Assembly: GCA_029255685.2 (NCBI GenBank)
Contig: CM055313.2
Location: forward strand, 50,314,579-50,378,578
DNA from: Silene conica
Lineage: Eukaryota; Streptophyta; Magnoliopsida; Caryophyllales; Caryophyllaceae
Direction of reading: 5' to 3'
Length of the DNA stretch: 64,000 nucleotides
The notes beneath the pieces are model-generated. The model saw nothing but the letters and a program-made list of their open reading frames with translations. It searched no databases and was not told the origin of the DNA. Both the position numbers and the translations under genes were made by a program. This document shows, in pieces, positions 1-11,526 of the stretch. Position 1 is the first letter of the stretch, and every line of letters starts with the position of its first letter.

Positions 1-1490
1 CCCGACCGGGGGGTCTCTATCCTTACTCCATTCCCGAACACAATAAAATGTTGTCCATCCTTCGGGGACCTCAAATACATGTCACGGGTTTACAAAACGA
101 GTTTCAATCAAAACCGATCAACCGTTTGAAAGTTACAAATGAATTACGAATTCAAAATATGCTACAGGGGTTCCCAGCCGGTCGGCCGGCAGCCGGTCCA
201 CCGGCTGGCAACCCAGCCTTCTTTTCTTTCTTTTAAAAACAACGACAATACAAAGGACTCCCAGCCGGTCGGCAGGCAGCCGGTCGGCCGGCTGGGAATC
301 CATTTCCCTAACCTTCACAATTTCGTACACCAACCCCACACGTACTCCCAGCCGGCTGGCAGGCGGCCGGTCTGCCGGCTGGGCTCCCTTTCTTTCATAT
401 GTTCTTCGCAAACCAACACTATACAAGAGACTACCAGCCGGTCGGCAGGAAGCCGGTCGGCCGGCTGGCAGTCTTAAGCCAAAATCTCAAAAACTCATAA
501 AACACGAAATAGCACTCCCAGCCGGTCGACCGGCTCAGAGAGCCTGATACGAAAATCGCAATTTCAGCCTTCTTCAAAACTCAATCATTCGACACCAAAA
601 CTTACACAACGATTCATGTGATGTTTACACAACAATATCAAACACTACATACTACTAATCTATCAGCAAGTAAGTCCCATAACAATCCTCAAATGAGTTT
701 GATAAGTATCCGTCGCAAAATGTGAAAAACTGAGAAAGAACTTAGGAACACATAACAACCACTTAAAGCATGAATTCTTCATAACAACATCATCCTAAAC
801 ATATTACTAAGTTCTTTGATCAATATATAACAACAAAACAGAAATCAACACAAGAATCGCAACAAACATGCTAATATACACATAAAGGCCGAGTTTCTCA
901 TTATCGTCACCTTTCGAGCTATTCCGGCTAGAGATCCTCCTCAACTATGTAGCTATCGATCTCTGGATCCTCTAAGCCAACACCTACAAGCATAGAAAAC
1001 GGATTTTCAGCACTTAAAACGGAATTAAGAGAAAACAGCCCCATTTTCAAAGTTAAGGATTTACAAAAAGAAAGTGATAGATGGCTTGGAAATCGAATGA
1101 GGATTCCGAAAATGTCGTTGTTACCTTGATTCGAGTATCGGATGATGAAGAATTTCTCAAAAGAAGGAGGAATAAAATGGAGGTTTGAGAGAGTTTATGT
1201 TTACTGTAAAAATGTTGATGGTGATGAGGAATGTGTCGATGGAAAGGGGGTTTATGGGGGTTTTATGGACTGTCCTTTCCGAGTCAATTAAATGGGTCGG
1301 ACACTTGAACGGATATTTATGATACGAGTTTAAGTTTACCAAGTAGTATTCGTCTTAAGGACTTAAGGTTCTTAAGACGGATCTTACTAATTAAATTAAA
1401 ACCTTTCACAATAAATTATTAAATTATTATTTCATTACTTAAAATAATTTAAAATGCTTAAATTAGATTTTTTGAAAATACGGGATGTTA
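1..1490 (-). mobile_element. Partial Gypsy (Tekay/Del-like) LTR, cut by window start
   Basis: Read on the minus strand, this stretch begins near 1490 with TAACATCCCGTATTTTC. That resembles the TGTAACATCCC start typical of Tekay/Del chromovirus LTRs (family knowledge). The expected first bases TG are altered here, and the other end lies outside the window, so no TSD can be checked. The outer part (about 1157-1490) is AT-rich like a U3. Further in, a plausible minus-strand intron runs from donor CAAG|GTAACA near 1124 to acceptor TTGTAG|GTG near 984, and is followed by short exon-like sequence. Positions 173-537 hold a GC-rich palindrome array, described separately. No gag or pol is visible. It could be a solo LTR or the edge of a longer element. 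The assignment rests on terminal sequence and layout only. Confidence 0.5.
173..537. repeat. Regularly spaced GC-rich palindrome array, five units
   Basis: Units starting with (C)CCAGCCGG begin at about 173, 260, 347, 433 and 517, so the period is 84-87 bp. Each full unit is about 38 bp. It opens with CCAGCCGGTCGG or a close variant and closes with CCGGCTGG, so it can fold on itself. The last unit is shortened to CCAGCCGGTCGACCGGCT. The roughly 48-bp AT-richer stretches between units differ from one another. A period near 87 bp keeps reading frame, so repeated Q-P-V/A-G/D-R peptides appear in open frames on both strands. I take these as by-products, not as protein-coding evidence. Confidence 0.75.
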
Positions 1491-4447
1491 CTGCAGCACC
1501 GCCTTCAGAAACCTCATTACTAAAAGCAAAGCCTAAGAGTCTTTCCTCTATTAGAATTCTCTGTTACTAGCCCTCTCTTTTTCTATGGAAAAGGGATGAA
1601 ATCAAAAGACCTGTTCACAGGGCATATTCGAGGATAACTACTTACTCGCCAGCCAGCCTAAGTCCACAGTAAAGGGACGAAGCTCGTTTTCCATTACATA
1701 GTAGGACATATCACCATACATGTTAACTGTTAAGTTAAGAGAACCGGCGACAGATGCCGCGCCACAAGAATCCTGGCTATGATATGATTCTCCACCCCGA
1801 AACTCTACTAGCTATGTATAGACGCATAAGCCGCTTGCTAACTTCGCTTGTTACTTTACTCGCTCCTTCCCTGTCGCGTGCGCTCGAGCTTCCTTATTTT
1901 AGAATTAGTCAGTCGAGTCTCTCATTCTATTCTATGCTCTCTCTATGGTAGTTGAGGCATTAAACTCCTCACCCTCTTCTTCTTGTTTATATGTGAGTCC
2001 CTCTCCCGATAGTAGAGCTTTTTCTAGCTTTGTTTTTTTCCTGGTGAAAGCGACCCGCAGTCAAGGGAAGTTTCAAGACTTGGCTTTTCCACGCAATTCG
2101 TTGGTCGATGATGTCCGAAACCCTAAGCTACGCCTTGACACCTTGCCAGAAAATAGTTTCCATTCCGCCTATATATATAAGGACAAACAAGGTCTGCTAT
2201 ATACTTGATCAAAGGTTCTTCCTGGTGAAACCAAGAGGAGTCTGAGCTTCTTAGTAAGTTAAGGATGTAAGTTCCCTAGGAGTTGGAACGGGGTAGAGAG
2301 GTTACTCGCATCGCCCCTTTTGGGGTAAGTTTCATTCTAAATATCCCGCGAATTGACGCATTCGAAACATTTCCACATACATATATAAGAATTAATGCGC
2401 ATAGAGAAGAGCCGTGTTTAACTACGTTTAAGACATTGACGAGCCGCATCCGACAGAGCTTTCTCATCACTTCTTTCTTACCTTTCCTCTCTCTCTCTTC
2501 GCTTTAAAGCTTTCTCCTCTTCTTCTTGCTAGTCACGAGTCTTCTCTCCCCTTTGCATTTACTTGTCGTATCCGCATGACGAAGTAGGCCCCAAAGTAGC
2601 CGGTTCAGGCCCAACTCTCGCAAGAGAAGCCCGCCGCCAGAAGTTTACTGGTCGGTAAGGATAGCTAAAAGGCAAAGAAGAGTTATGAGCAAGGTTACGT
2701 CTATTCGTATGTCTAATATCGTGACCAACCCTTATATCATTTAAAACATAAGGTCTGTTAAGAACTCGAACGAAAGTGAGAGGAGATGCATATAGGCTCG
2801 CACTTTATCCGATCAAGCATATACATATATAAGAAGGAAAACCCCTTGAACAAAGTCATATGCCAAGACATTGACGAGCTTACTAAGCACCACTGCCGCG
2901 CCCCCTTCTAGTCTCTTTTCTCTCTCTCCTTTCTTGAAATCGGGAGGCTCTAACCATTTCGGGTCGAACAAGGCTCCTCTAGTATTCGCTCGACCGGGCT
3001 ACTTCTGTATTTTGCATATTTAACCTCTTGAACAAGGCGCCCTGAAAAGTGACTGCATTCGTGGAGAAAGTCTCCCCTTTACACGACACGCTGGGCCATT
3101 TCATTTCTTTCCTCCGTCCCTCAGTCGAGCCTTTATAGACCTTATATTTTGACACAAATCGCTTTTTAAAGAAAGAGCAAACTCCCTTCTATCTTCTGAA
3201 TTTCTCTCTTTTTTTCTTCTACCCCTTTTTCTGGAATCTTATCCGCAATCGGCCTATGATCGGAGAGAGAGGCTAGCCGGAATATATATAGAATAAAAAA
3301 GGCTGGAAGAAAGTTCGACTTGCCCCCGTTCATCAGTCTATCCCAATATAAGGTAGGGCTTGTTTACATCTCAAGTAATAGTGGGTGAGCCAGCACCATA
3401 CCTTAGAATCATCTAATCTCTTCGCCCAGCTCCTTTTCTAGCAGGAGAAAAGAGACCTAATTAGGGGCGGAATCATAGCCTGCCTACCAAAAAGAGGTTG
3501 ACAGGAAGGTTTGCCCGGTCCTTCTAACATACTATGTAATGGATTGAGAAGTCCAACATCAGTCCACACCCTCGGTGACGTTACTTTGGATTCACTTTCT
3601 TAGCGTAGTCAGAGAATCCCTTTCTTCAAATAAAGAACCAAGTCAACCAGACGACACCATGCGCCTCGTATTAGGGTGTGTGCTCATATGCATAAATAGT
3701 GTCTATCATAGAATGATATAGATTAGATGCACGGTGTAAAGAAAAGAAAGAATTGGAAGAGATCCTTTTGTCTCCAATCAGGTAAGCTGGGTTGGACAGT
3801 GCTGTTTTGAGATGAGTGGCGCCAGGATCCCTCTGTTTTTGTGGAGACTCATGGGATAGAATAGGAAATGTCTCGGATTAGCCTTTATCTTGTTCTCGAA
3901 AGTCACTAGCATTAGGACGAGACCAGACTTTCACTGGGAAAGCGCCCCGACTGGTCAAGGGTAGCTTCCTTCTTTTATAGAGTGGTTGTAGTGAGACCCT
4001 CTTCTTTTCTTTATCAAGAGAGCGTCCGCCAGAAAACTCTAGTACTACTGGAGGCGGTGATATAGCTTCAGATTTAAAGAGCGCAGATCGAACTAAAGAA
4101 GGATGGAAGACAGATGGTATTGGATTTGTGCTGATATCCAAAGTTAACTTATTTAGCAAGGCGTCACTCTGCTTCGCGGATTAAAGCCCTATTTTTCCCA
4201 GTTAAAAAGAAAAGGGCTCAGCCAGCGCCAAATGATTCTTCTCAGCCACACCCCGAGTAGGTTGGTTCGCCACCAAGTTATTCTCGCCCCAGCTTTTGAA
4301 GAGCGGCACCTACCTACTATAGCTAACGTCGGGCTCGCAACCACATCTACTTCCTTTCCCTCTCCGCCCTTCTTAGTCTTTCTCATTCCTTGGACTAATG
4401 ACATACACTCAGCCCACTACATGGGGCTCGTACGCAATAGCATATTT
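1491..4447. other. Non-coding mitochondrial-like background, segment 1
   Basis: No gene is recognisable. The sequence is rich in CTTT/AAAG runs and short open frames full of Ser, Leu and Phe with no domain. It carries members of the dispersed short repeats seen across all background segments. Examples are TACATATATAAGAA near 2379 and 2821, a CTTTATCCGATCAAGC block near 2803, CAGTCGAG motifs near 1910 and 3123, and a CTTGTTTATATGTGAG stretch near 1983 that recurs near 61982. It ends at the Copia target site AAATC (4448-4452). Confidence 0.5.
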
Positions 4448-4452
4448 AAATC

Positions 4453-5733
4453 TGTTGGGAAATGTGTCCTCAACAAAAGTGCGATCACGTAATTAAATCT
4501 CATAACAAGAATGCGCAAGGGATGATAAGAATTATTAGTCAACTGACCAACATTAATCGGTAATGATTGGCTAGCTAGAGTTTGACATTACTGTCGTATG
4601 ACGGTGGTGGTCAGTTGATCCCTTTAGGTCACACCTTTAGGACAATTCCCTTAATTGATAAAATGATCAAATGTATATTGATACGATTTGATCATATTCC
4701 TTAAACTCGTGTATCGAGAAATTAGAGGTTAAATCTTAATGTAAGATTTATGTTTAAAATTGAAACGTGTCAATTGTTAAACATTAAACGATATTTTAAG
4801 ATATCATAATTAGAATGAATTGGGTTGAAATTAATACAAAGGTTGTAAATCGTATTGACGATAAATGATCATTTTACACTAGTAATTTCGAATTACTTAT
4901 TAATTGAATAAATATGATTTATTTAATTATGTATAATATTTATGGGATAAATATTTACATGTTTCAAATGTACTAAAGTATTTTATATCTTAATGACATA
5001 TAAGATGTCACACTTTATACAATTATACATTTGACAAATTGTAAAATGAAGTCCATATTATGGACTATATGGCACGGCTAAGTGGTGATGGTTGTGTGGT
5101 TAATTAGTGTGTTAATTGCTCTTTAATCATTGCTTGAGACATTGTTCTTGAGACACCAACCTATTAACCACCCTAAATGCCTTGAGAAGAGAAGATGTCT
5201 CCTATTGAGACTCCCTAAGCCGGCTACCCTCTCCCCATAAGCATGCTTATGATAATATGATTATCTTATTGAAAGCATGATTGATATATATATGAGACAT
5301 ATGTCATACTCATTCTAGTTCTCTTCTTCTCCCTTTTGGCCGAAATATACTAACAAAGAAGAGAAATTTTACAACCTCAAAACTTATTATAAGATAATAA
5401 AAATTATACTAAGAGTAGTATTCATATATTATTCTAATAAGTGAGATTAGAATAAGCTTAAGGAAGAATCGATTCTTAGTCTAGCACAACAAAGATTCGG
5501 TTTTAAGGGGTTGTCTTGGTGCATCTTTAAAGGAGGTATTCTATTTTGGGTACTTTGGAGGATCATCCTTGCCAAGCTTGGACCGTGTGTAAGGGCTCGA
5601 TTTCTCCCTATTCCGCTTATTTTAGCATGCATAAGATCTTATAAACAAGTTTATATATATGTTAATTAAAAGTTAATTAAAGGTTTTGGTAGTATGACTA
5701 AATTAGTTTATGAGCAACTAGTTAAACCTAACA
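4453..5733 (+). repeat. 5' LTR of the Copia Gag-only element
   Basis: The LTR is 1281 bp and bounded by TG...CA. It matches 11527-12807 in length and, as far as compared, in sequence. A 14-bp perfect palindrome ATAAGCATGCTTAT lies at 5237-5250. An AT-rich TATATATA stretch near 5286 may serve as the TATA box. Diverged relatives of this LTR are the solo LTR at 33752-35029 and the partial LTR at 63206-64000. Confidence 0.93.
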
Positions 5734-5735
5734 AT

Positions 5736-5747
5736 TGGTATTAGAGC
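5736..5747 (+). other. Primer-binding site, tRNA-iMet type (Copia)
   Basis: TGGTATTAGAGC starts two bases after the 5' LTR. It differs by one base from TGGTATCAGAGC, the complement of the 3' end of plant initiator tRNA-Met. This is where minus-strand DNA synthesis would be primed. Confidence 0.85.
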
Positions 5748-8194
5748 AATAGGTTGTTTGCATGCTTTCCGTTTTCGTTTTTACGGAGTTATTAGGATAA
5801 CAAAATAAAACTTGATAATTTTCGTTTTTATATATGATATGCACGAAATTAATTTAGCATGATACCTACTGTTTTCTAATATGATTTAGAATGTTTGGAA
5901 TATATTTTGCATGAATATTGACTTATGGTATTATAAATCTCGGTTTTTATTGAGTTTTAATGATTAAAATGTTTAATTTTTGGGAAAAATAGTTAAAATA
6001 AGCTTCTGGCCGAGATTTTTCAGTATGATATCACATGTATTTTCTATAATATGAATATGAATTTTCGTAAATTATGGACCTTTAAATCGTGTGATATGGA
6101 TTTTAATGGTTAAAATGCAATAAGATGAATAAAATGGGTTAAAATAGTTATATTATGAATTTGACTATAAAAATTTATGAGGATGTCACATGCAATATTT
6201 AAAATTTATGTTGAATTTTCCAGAAATTTATCTCAAATATTGCAATATTATAGATTTTTAATGTAAAAATCGGGTAATTAGTGACATTATTTCGACTTTA
6301 ATAGTTTAAGTTGGAATTTGGCCATAAATATTTAACACGATGTCATATATATTATTTCCAGCATGTATAAAATTTTCGAGAATTTTATCTTATTTTATGC
6401 TTGAGAAATAATTTTAAAGGTTAAAATCGTACGATATATGACGTAAATCGTTAAAATTTGCAAATGTTGTTAAAAATGGCCGAAAATGTAACCCATATTA
6501 GTCATATGTGATATGTTCATCATGAAAATATTCTTGGGAGCCAAAAGTTTCAGATTTGATTTGTATTGATTTAATTTTGTTTTGTTAAAAGTAGCATTTA
6601 AAATTAAATAAAAGGAGGCATGCTTTAAAATTTCGGCTATGGGGCAATGTGCCATTTAATTTTCTGTCCATCTTGTGTTCTTAAAATGTTTTGGAAGGTA
6701 TAAAAATATTATTAGTATTTAATTTGCATTTATGAAGTTAATTATTGAATTTTCCGACTTAAATTGCTCGTTTTACGTGTTATTTTCGAAATAATAATAA
6801 AACCGTGTAAAATACTAATATTTTAACTTTCTGAAAATTTTAAGAACATTCTGGCTTTTTCAAATTTTGAATTTTGAATTTTCGAAATTTTAATGTCTCT
6901 TTTGGATTTTATATTTTTTTTTTCCCGTAAAACCGAGTAATACCGATCAATATTAAACATATTAAGTTAAGTCATGTTCAAAGTTTGAGTAAGACTAAAT
7001 TTTGAATCCTATAAGAGTTGGGATGATTAACTTAAGAATGAAAACCGTTTCATTTAAATGCATAGTGTTGTTAAACGTTAAAACACGCGTTTCCATAAAC
7101 CGAGGTTTACGATAACTATTTAAATAAGTGTTTTAAATAGGACGATTTGGCTTAGGGTTTGCATGTTAATTCATATTTATATAAGCATTGCATATTTTAT
7201 ATTATGAATGTCATGATTTTATTTACGTAATTTTGGGAATTATGTAATTTACTTAGTATGGCCTTAGTTTTTAAATCGGTATTTCCCGTAATGTAAGGGG
7301 TTACCGATTCGGTTGTAATTTTGTGATCTCGTATCACCCAATTGTAATTTATTTCTATTTTATAATGTATAAAGTAGACTAGAAAAGTTGTAATATTTGT
7401 AAAATCCGGAGTTCCTTGAAGACGGTGCCATTCAGAAAGGAGTTCCGATCAAGACGGTGTTTACCTCGAAGTGCGTGCCGCGTGAAGTTCAAGGGACCAA
7501 AGGAGTTGGTTTCCGAATTTGTACTTTGTTATTTCTTTTCTAGGAAAGGCCATACTAGGGTTTATTTATGCTTTTATTTTTGTTTTTTATATGTTTGCAT
7601 GCATAGCCAAATCGTCATACATAGTATCATGCATGTTTCGACCTAGTCGACCTAGTCTTTTATTTTATCGATAATTCACCGACTTAGTTCACTTAAAACG
7701 GAGATAGATAATAATTTGACTAGATCTCTTACATATAAATATTGAGACTTAGCCTTACCAAAAAGTACGGACCCATGAATCCCTTCTTCACAAGAACGTA
7801 GGCTCGGCTACACCGGGGTACTAAAATTGTCACGTTGGGTAAGTGGGGTAATAAGATTACACCTTGAAATTTGGTTGATCTCAACGAAAGTATTCGTAAC
7901 CGTAGTTGCAATAAGTTCGGGCTAAAGATAATTTTAAGAAAATTGTCGACCGAGAGTTCTAAGAGTAGAACCGATTAAAGGGTTAATCCACCAAATTATA
8001 CCAATACGGGTTGAATCGGCTACACCGTGCCCGGATTAGTATGGGTTTGGGTCTCGGGATTGTTTACTTAATTGGGTAAGAGATCATTAAGTAAATACAT
8101 AACTAAACTTGTTAAAGGTTCTAGTTTAAAATTATGAATTTAAAATGATGTTGTTTATCCTTTTATTATTGTAGTTTAATTTTCAACATCGACT
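5748..8194 (+). other. Long AT-rich 5' leader with diverged tandem repeats
   Basis: This 2.4-kb stretch between primer-binding site and gag has no convincing ORF. Its first part shows a degenerate repeat with a period of 155-158 bp. Recognisable phase points (GATAcC, GATATCACATG, GATGTCACATG, GATGTCATAT and a looser copy) fall near 5869, 6027, 6182, 6339 and 6497. Such a leader may hold packaging or dimerisation signals, but that is inference. Confidence 0.6.
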
Positions 8195-9103
8195 ATGGCA
8201 ACCAACGCTCCACCTCTCACTAACGTATCATGGCTTCGATCCTTTATGGATCGTTGCAAACTCGATAAGCATGGTTCCAATTTTAAGGATTGGGATGCGC
8301 AATTACTTTTGGCCGCTCAAGGTGACGATAAGAGTCGTTACCTATCCGAAGCCGCTCCTCCCGCTCCGACCGCTCGTTCGTCGGTCCAAACTCGTGAGGC
8401 CTATGAAGCCTACATGAAAGAGTCCTCCGCTCTTAAAAATGTGCTCATCTTCTCCATGGAGCCGGATCTCCAAAGGAGTATGATTAAGTTGACCACATCG
8501 TATGAAATTTACACCAAGCTTGCGACCATGTTTTCGCAAACTCCAAGGGTGATTCAATATGAGGCGGCTTCCGCCTTCTTTGACATAACTTTCAAGGAAG
8601 GGCAAAAGATAAGCCCTCATGTACTCAAACTAGTTGAGCTCGCGGAGACTCTAAAAGCTCAAGATGTTGATGTTCCCGACTCTCTTATCATTGACCGAGT
8701 TCTTCACTCGCTCAATAAGGTTAAGGCGTATGCTCAATTCCGGGTGAATTTCAATATGCGAAACCAAGAGACCTCGTTAGACGAGTTGCATAAGATGCTA
8801 GTCCAAGCCGAAAGGGACATGGGACTTCATGAAAGTTCCACCAAGGATGTTTTAACCATCGAAAAGAAAGGGAAAACGAGCTTCAAGAGGAATGCCTCGA
8901 AAGGCAAGGGCAAGAAAACGTTCAAGCCCAAAGCGACCAAAGAAAAGACCTTTTCGAAAGGCGCTTCCACCTCGTCTTCAAAAGAGCAAGACAAGTGCCA
9001 TTATTGCACGAGGATCGGTCATTGGAAGCGAAATTGCCCCAAGTACTTAAGCGATCTCAAAAATGGGAAGGCAACCGCCGTAGGTAATAATTCTCGCATA
9101 TAA
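8195..9103 (+). CDS. gag: Copia-type Gag polyprotein (capsid-nucleocapsid)
   Basis: The 302-residue product is the structural protein that would form virus-like particles and bind element RNA in the cytoplasm. Residues about 25-210 match the UBN2/Copia gag pattern: an early W-D-x-Q core, a central stretch with LxxMFSQ and Y-E-A, and VLHSL followed by a Q-A-E-R helix. Residues about 226-265 are very rich in Lys. A single CCHC zinc knuckle (C-H-Y-C, G-H, C-P) lies near residues 268-281. The ATG is the first in the open frame and follows the 2.4-kb leader. Unlike autonomous Copia elements, the frame stops right after the knuckle and no pol follows. A possible 92-nt intron near the 3' end would swap the last six residues for a 14-residue tail. 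The frame is open throughout, which suggests recent function. Confidence 0.9.
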   Translation: MATNAPPLTNVSWLRSFMDRCKLDKHGSNFKDWDAQLLLAAQGDDKSRYLSEAAPPAPTARSSVQTREAYEAYMKESSALKNVLIFSMEPDLQRSMIKLTTSYEIYTKLATMFSQTPRVIQYEAASAFFDITFKEGQKISPHVLKLVELAETLKAQDVDVPDSLIIDRVLHSLNKVKAYAQFRVNFNMRNQETSLDELHKMLVQAERDMGLHESSTKDVLTIEKKGKTSFKRNASKGKGKKTFKPKATKEKTFSKGASTSSSKEQDKCHYCTRIGHWKRNCPKYLSDLKNGKATAVGNNSRI

Positions 9104-11526
9104 TTCATGTCGTTTATCAACTTATGTATAGTGATACAAATGTGTTGATATTTACCCTTTTTAATTGTTTTAAAGGGCCACCCCCGAATAATGATAAGGG
9201 CAAGGAAAAGGAAGCTTGAGGTTCCTTACTTGGATGGCTCCGGTAGCATCCAATTGACCGAAGACTTGAAGAGCTAGGCTCTAATTTTCATATCGTCTTC
9301 TTTCATATTTTGCATTTATTTAAAGAACAATTTAATTTTCTTGTAAGACAAGGATCAAAATCCTAAAACAATGGTTGTAATTTTGGATATTAGTGACTTG
9401 GTTTTCAACCCGAGTCACTACTTTTGTTCTTAATCAATGTTTTGATTTCTCAAATAAATTGCATGCCTTGTTTAAACATGAATAATAGTGATTTAATATT
9501 GATACGATCAAGTATATGATAATCAAAGAGTTGATTAAAACGGAGAACTACACCCCATGAGATAAATTCAATCAAAATGAGACTATATCAGTTCATTATA
9601 AGATTTTCATTTTAAGTGAAAATGAGAATGTATTCATCACACCTATCAAACTTCAAACATTCAGATACATTGGTTAATCGAAATAGCTATCCTTAAACGA
9701 ATAAAGGTTATTGTTAGAAGGATAGAGTGGGAGAAAATATTTCGCTCGCAAACCAATGATGAAAATAAAGGAAGGATCTTAGAGAAGATTCCTTCTTGGG
9801 AGTCTTAAGAAGAGCCCTAAATGATTTGAAGAAACTACGAGAGGACACTGAAGAAACTACGGGAGGACACTCGAAGAAAGGTTCTTTATGTTCATTGTTT
9901 CATAGAGAGGAAACATGAAACCCCGTATGACATCGGAAGGAAAACGGTTCCTTAATAAATGATTTTTCTAAGTTTATAAGATAAAAGAGAAGAAATCATC
10001 TCAATCCTCTTAATGTAGTTATAAAGAAATTATCATGTCATTTTCGTCTCGAGGAAACGAAGACATGATAAGAAGGTAATGAATGATTGAATGGAAACAG
10101 ATCACTATAGGGATAGTGATAGTGATAATGATTCGAGTAATAGTTTAACATGCGAGAAATGAAAGGTTCATTTAAGAAATCGAGGGATATTGTTTTCAGT
10201 GGGAGCGATATTCATCAAAGAATTGAAACCTACCATTTAGAGAGAATGGGTGATTCTTTAAGAGTAAAGAATAAGAGGTACTCAATTTAGATGAATAAAA
10301 TAATTTATATCATATGATGTTGGAGTTTTAACGGGAAGGTTTATTATATGGATAATAAAAGGTCGCCCACTTGAAGTTAGAATGGTTGGATACATTATTC
10401 ATAACGATGAATGAAACCATTATCAAATAGCCAAGATGTTTGAAAATTGTAAGAGTGATGAAATCACTAATAAACTACAATATAGATTTCAGTACATAAG
10501 TGACTGTAGAGAGTGATTTTTAATCCCTCCAGTATATCAATACGTCACAAGTTATAAGATAACAGTGGGAGCTTTCCTCCGGAAAGGAAACTCAAAATCT
10601 AGAAAGAGTTCTAGAAATGTACTCAAATAGAATCATATTATACGGGATAATATGAGAATAAAGGAGACCAAAAGTTGTAAGTTTTGCTATCATGAATAAA
10701 GGTTATTCGCATGAATAAAGGTTATTTGCAAAACACTAATACAACAGATGATTGTGCATCAGAATGCAATGTAATAGTGTTGACTATTGTTGCATGACAA
10801 CATCATTTGAGTTATTAATAACTCAAAGTAAAAGATACTTTGTCAGAATCCAAATGGGTTGTGTGAGACAATATTGAACCCCATAAGTGAACTGGATTGA
10901 CTTAGTATGGTCCCTAGCCGCTTATATGAGGTGACGTCTCAAAGCGACTAGAGTGTGAGGCGATTGATGGCAAGTTCAAGTGCCATAGAGTCATATGTGA
11001 TGACTAGTCGATCACATAGGCAGACTGTAAGAGACACTCTGTCGGGCAATGTGACCGCTTATAGAGTTCTGGAAATTTTATAGCCGGGTCGTGGCGAGAG
11101 CTGCTATAGTATTCTTGTGAGTCAATTCTTTGACTAAAGACTACTCTCCCAAGATGGTACAGTTTAGGCATAACTTTGATCCATTCTCTACGACTTTTCG
11201 TAACTGGAGTCAAAAGGGATTGTTTTGGGTTGTGACTGACTGTGACTAGTTGAAGGAAGTAGTGCGATAGAAATTGTCCACCCCTTGTCAGGGTTGTTCA
11301 AATCTCAGGGCCACTCGAAGAGTAATTAACTGAAAATGCGTGGCCACGCTCGGAAGGTATCTATGGTAGATGATTCCGGTCAGACAGTTATTCTCCAGAT
11401 CGAGGAAACCATTCATGATATGATCAAATGCAAGAACGACCAGAGAGAGACATCTTGCATTGAGTGGGAGATTGTAATAGGACAAGAGAATTGGTGACGC
11501 ACACTTGTCGAGGACAAGTGGAAGAT
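9104..11526 (+). other. Copia element 3' internal region without pol
   Basis: About 2.4 kb lie between gag and the 3' LTR. I see no RT, integrase or protease motif and no long plus-strand ORF. The region holds small tandem duplications: two 22-bp units with core GAAGAAACTACG at 9828-9871, and two copies of CATGAATAAAGGTTATT near 10691 and 10710. The last stretch ends in a purine-rich AAGTGGAAGA tract just before the 3' LTR, fitting a polypurine tract at about 11515-11525. Confidence 0.7.

Noticed and set aside
139..477. Protein-coding gene with repeated Gln-Pro-Val-Gly-Arg peptides
   Set aside because: The frame is open only because the repeat period is close to a multiple of three; both strands are open in a similar way and no start context or domain supports a protein.
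173..537. CRISPR array
   Set aside because: Repeats vary, spacers are longer than usual, no cas genes are near, and the context is a plant LTR. Reported as a palindrome array instead.
9104..11526. Decayed Copia pol
   Set aside because: No RT (YVDD), integrase or protease motif could be seen by eye in any frame; a profile search would be decisive, so absence is a provisional call.
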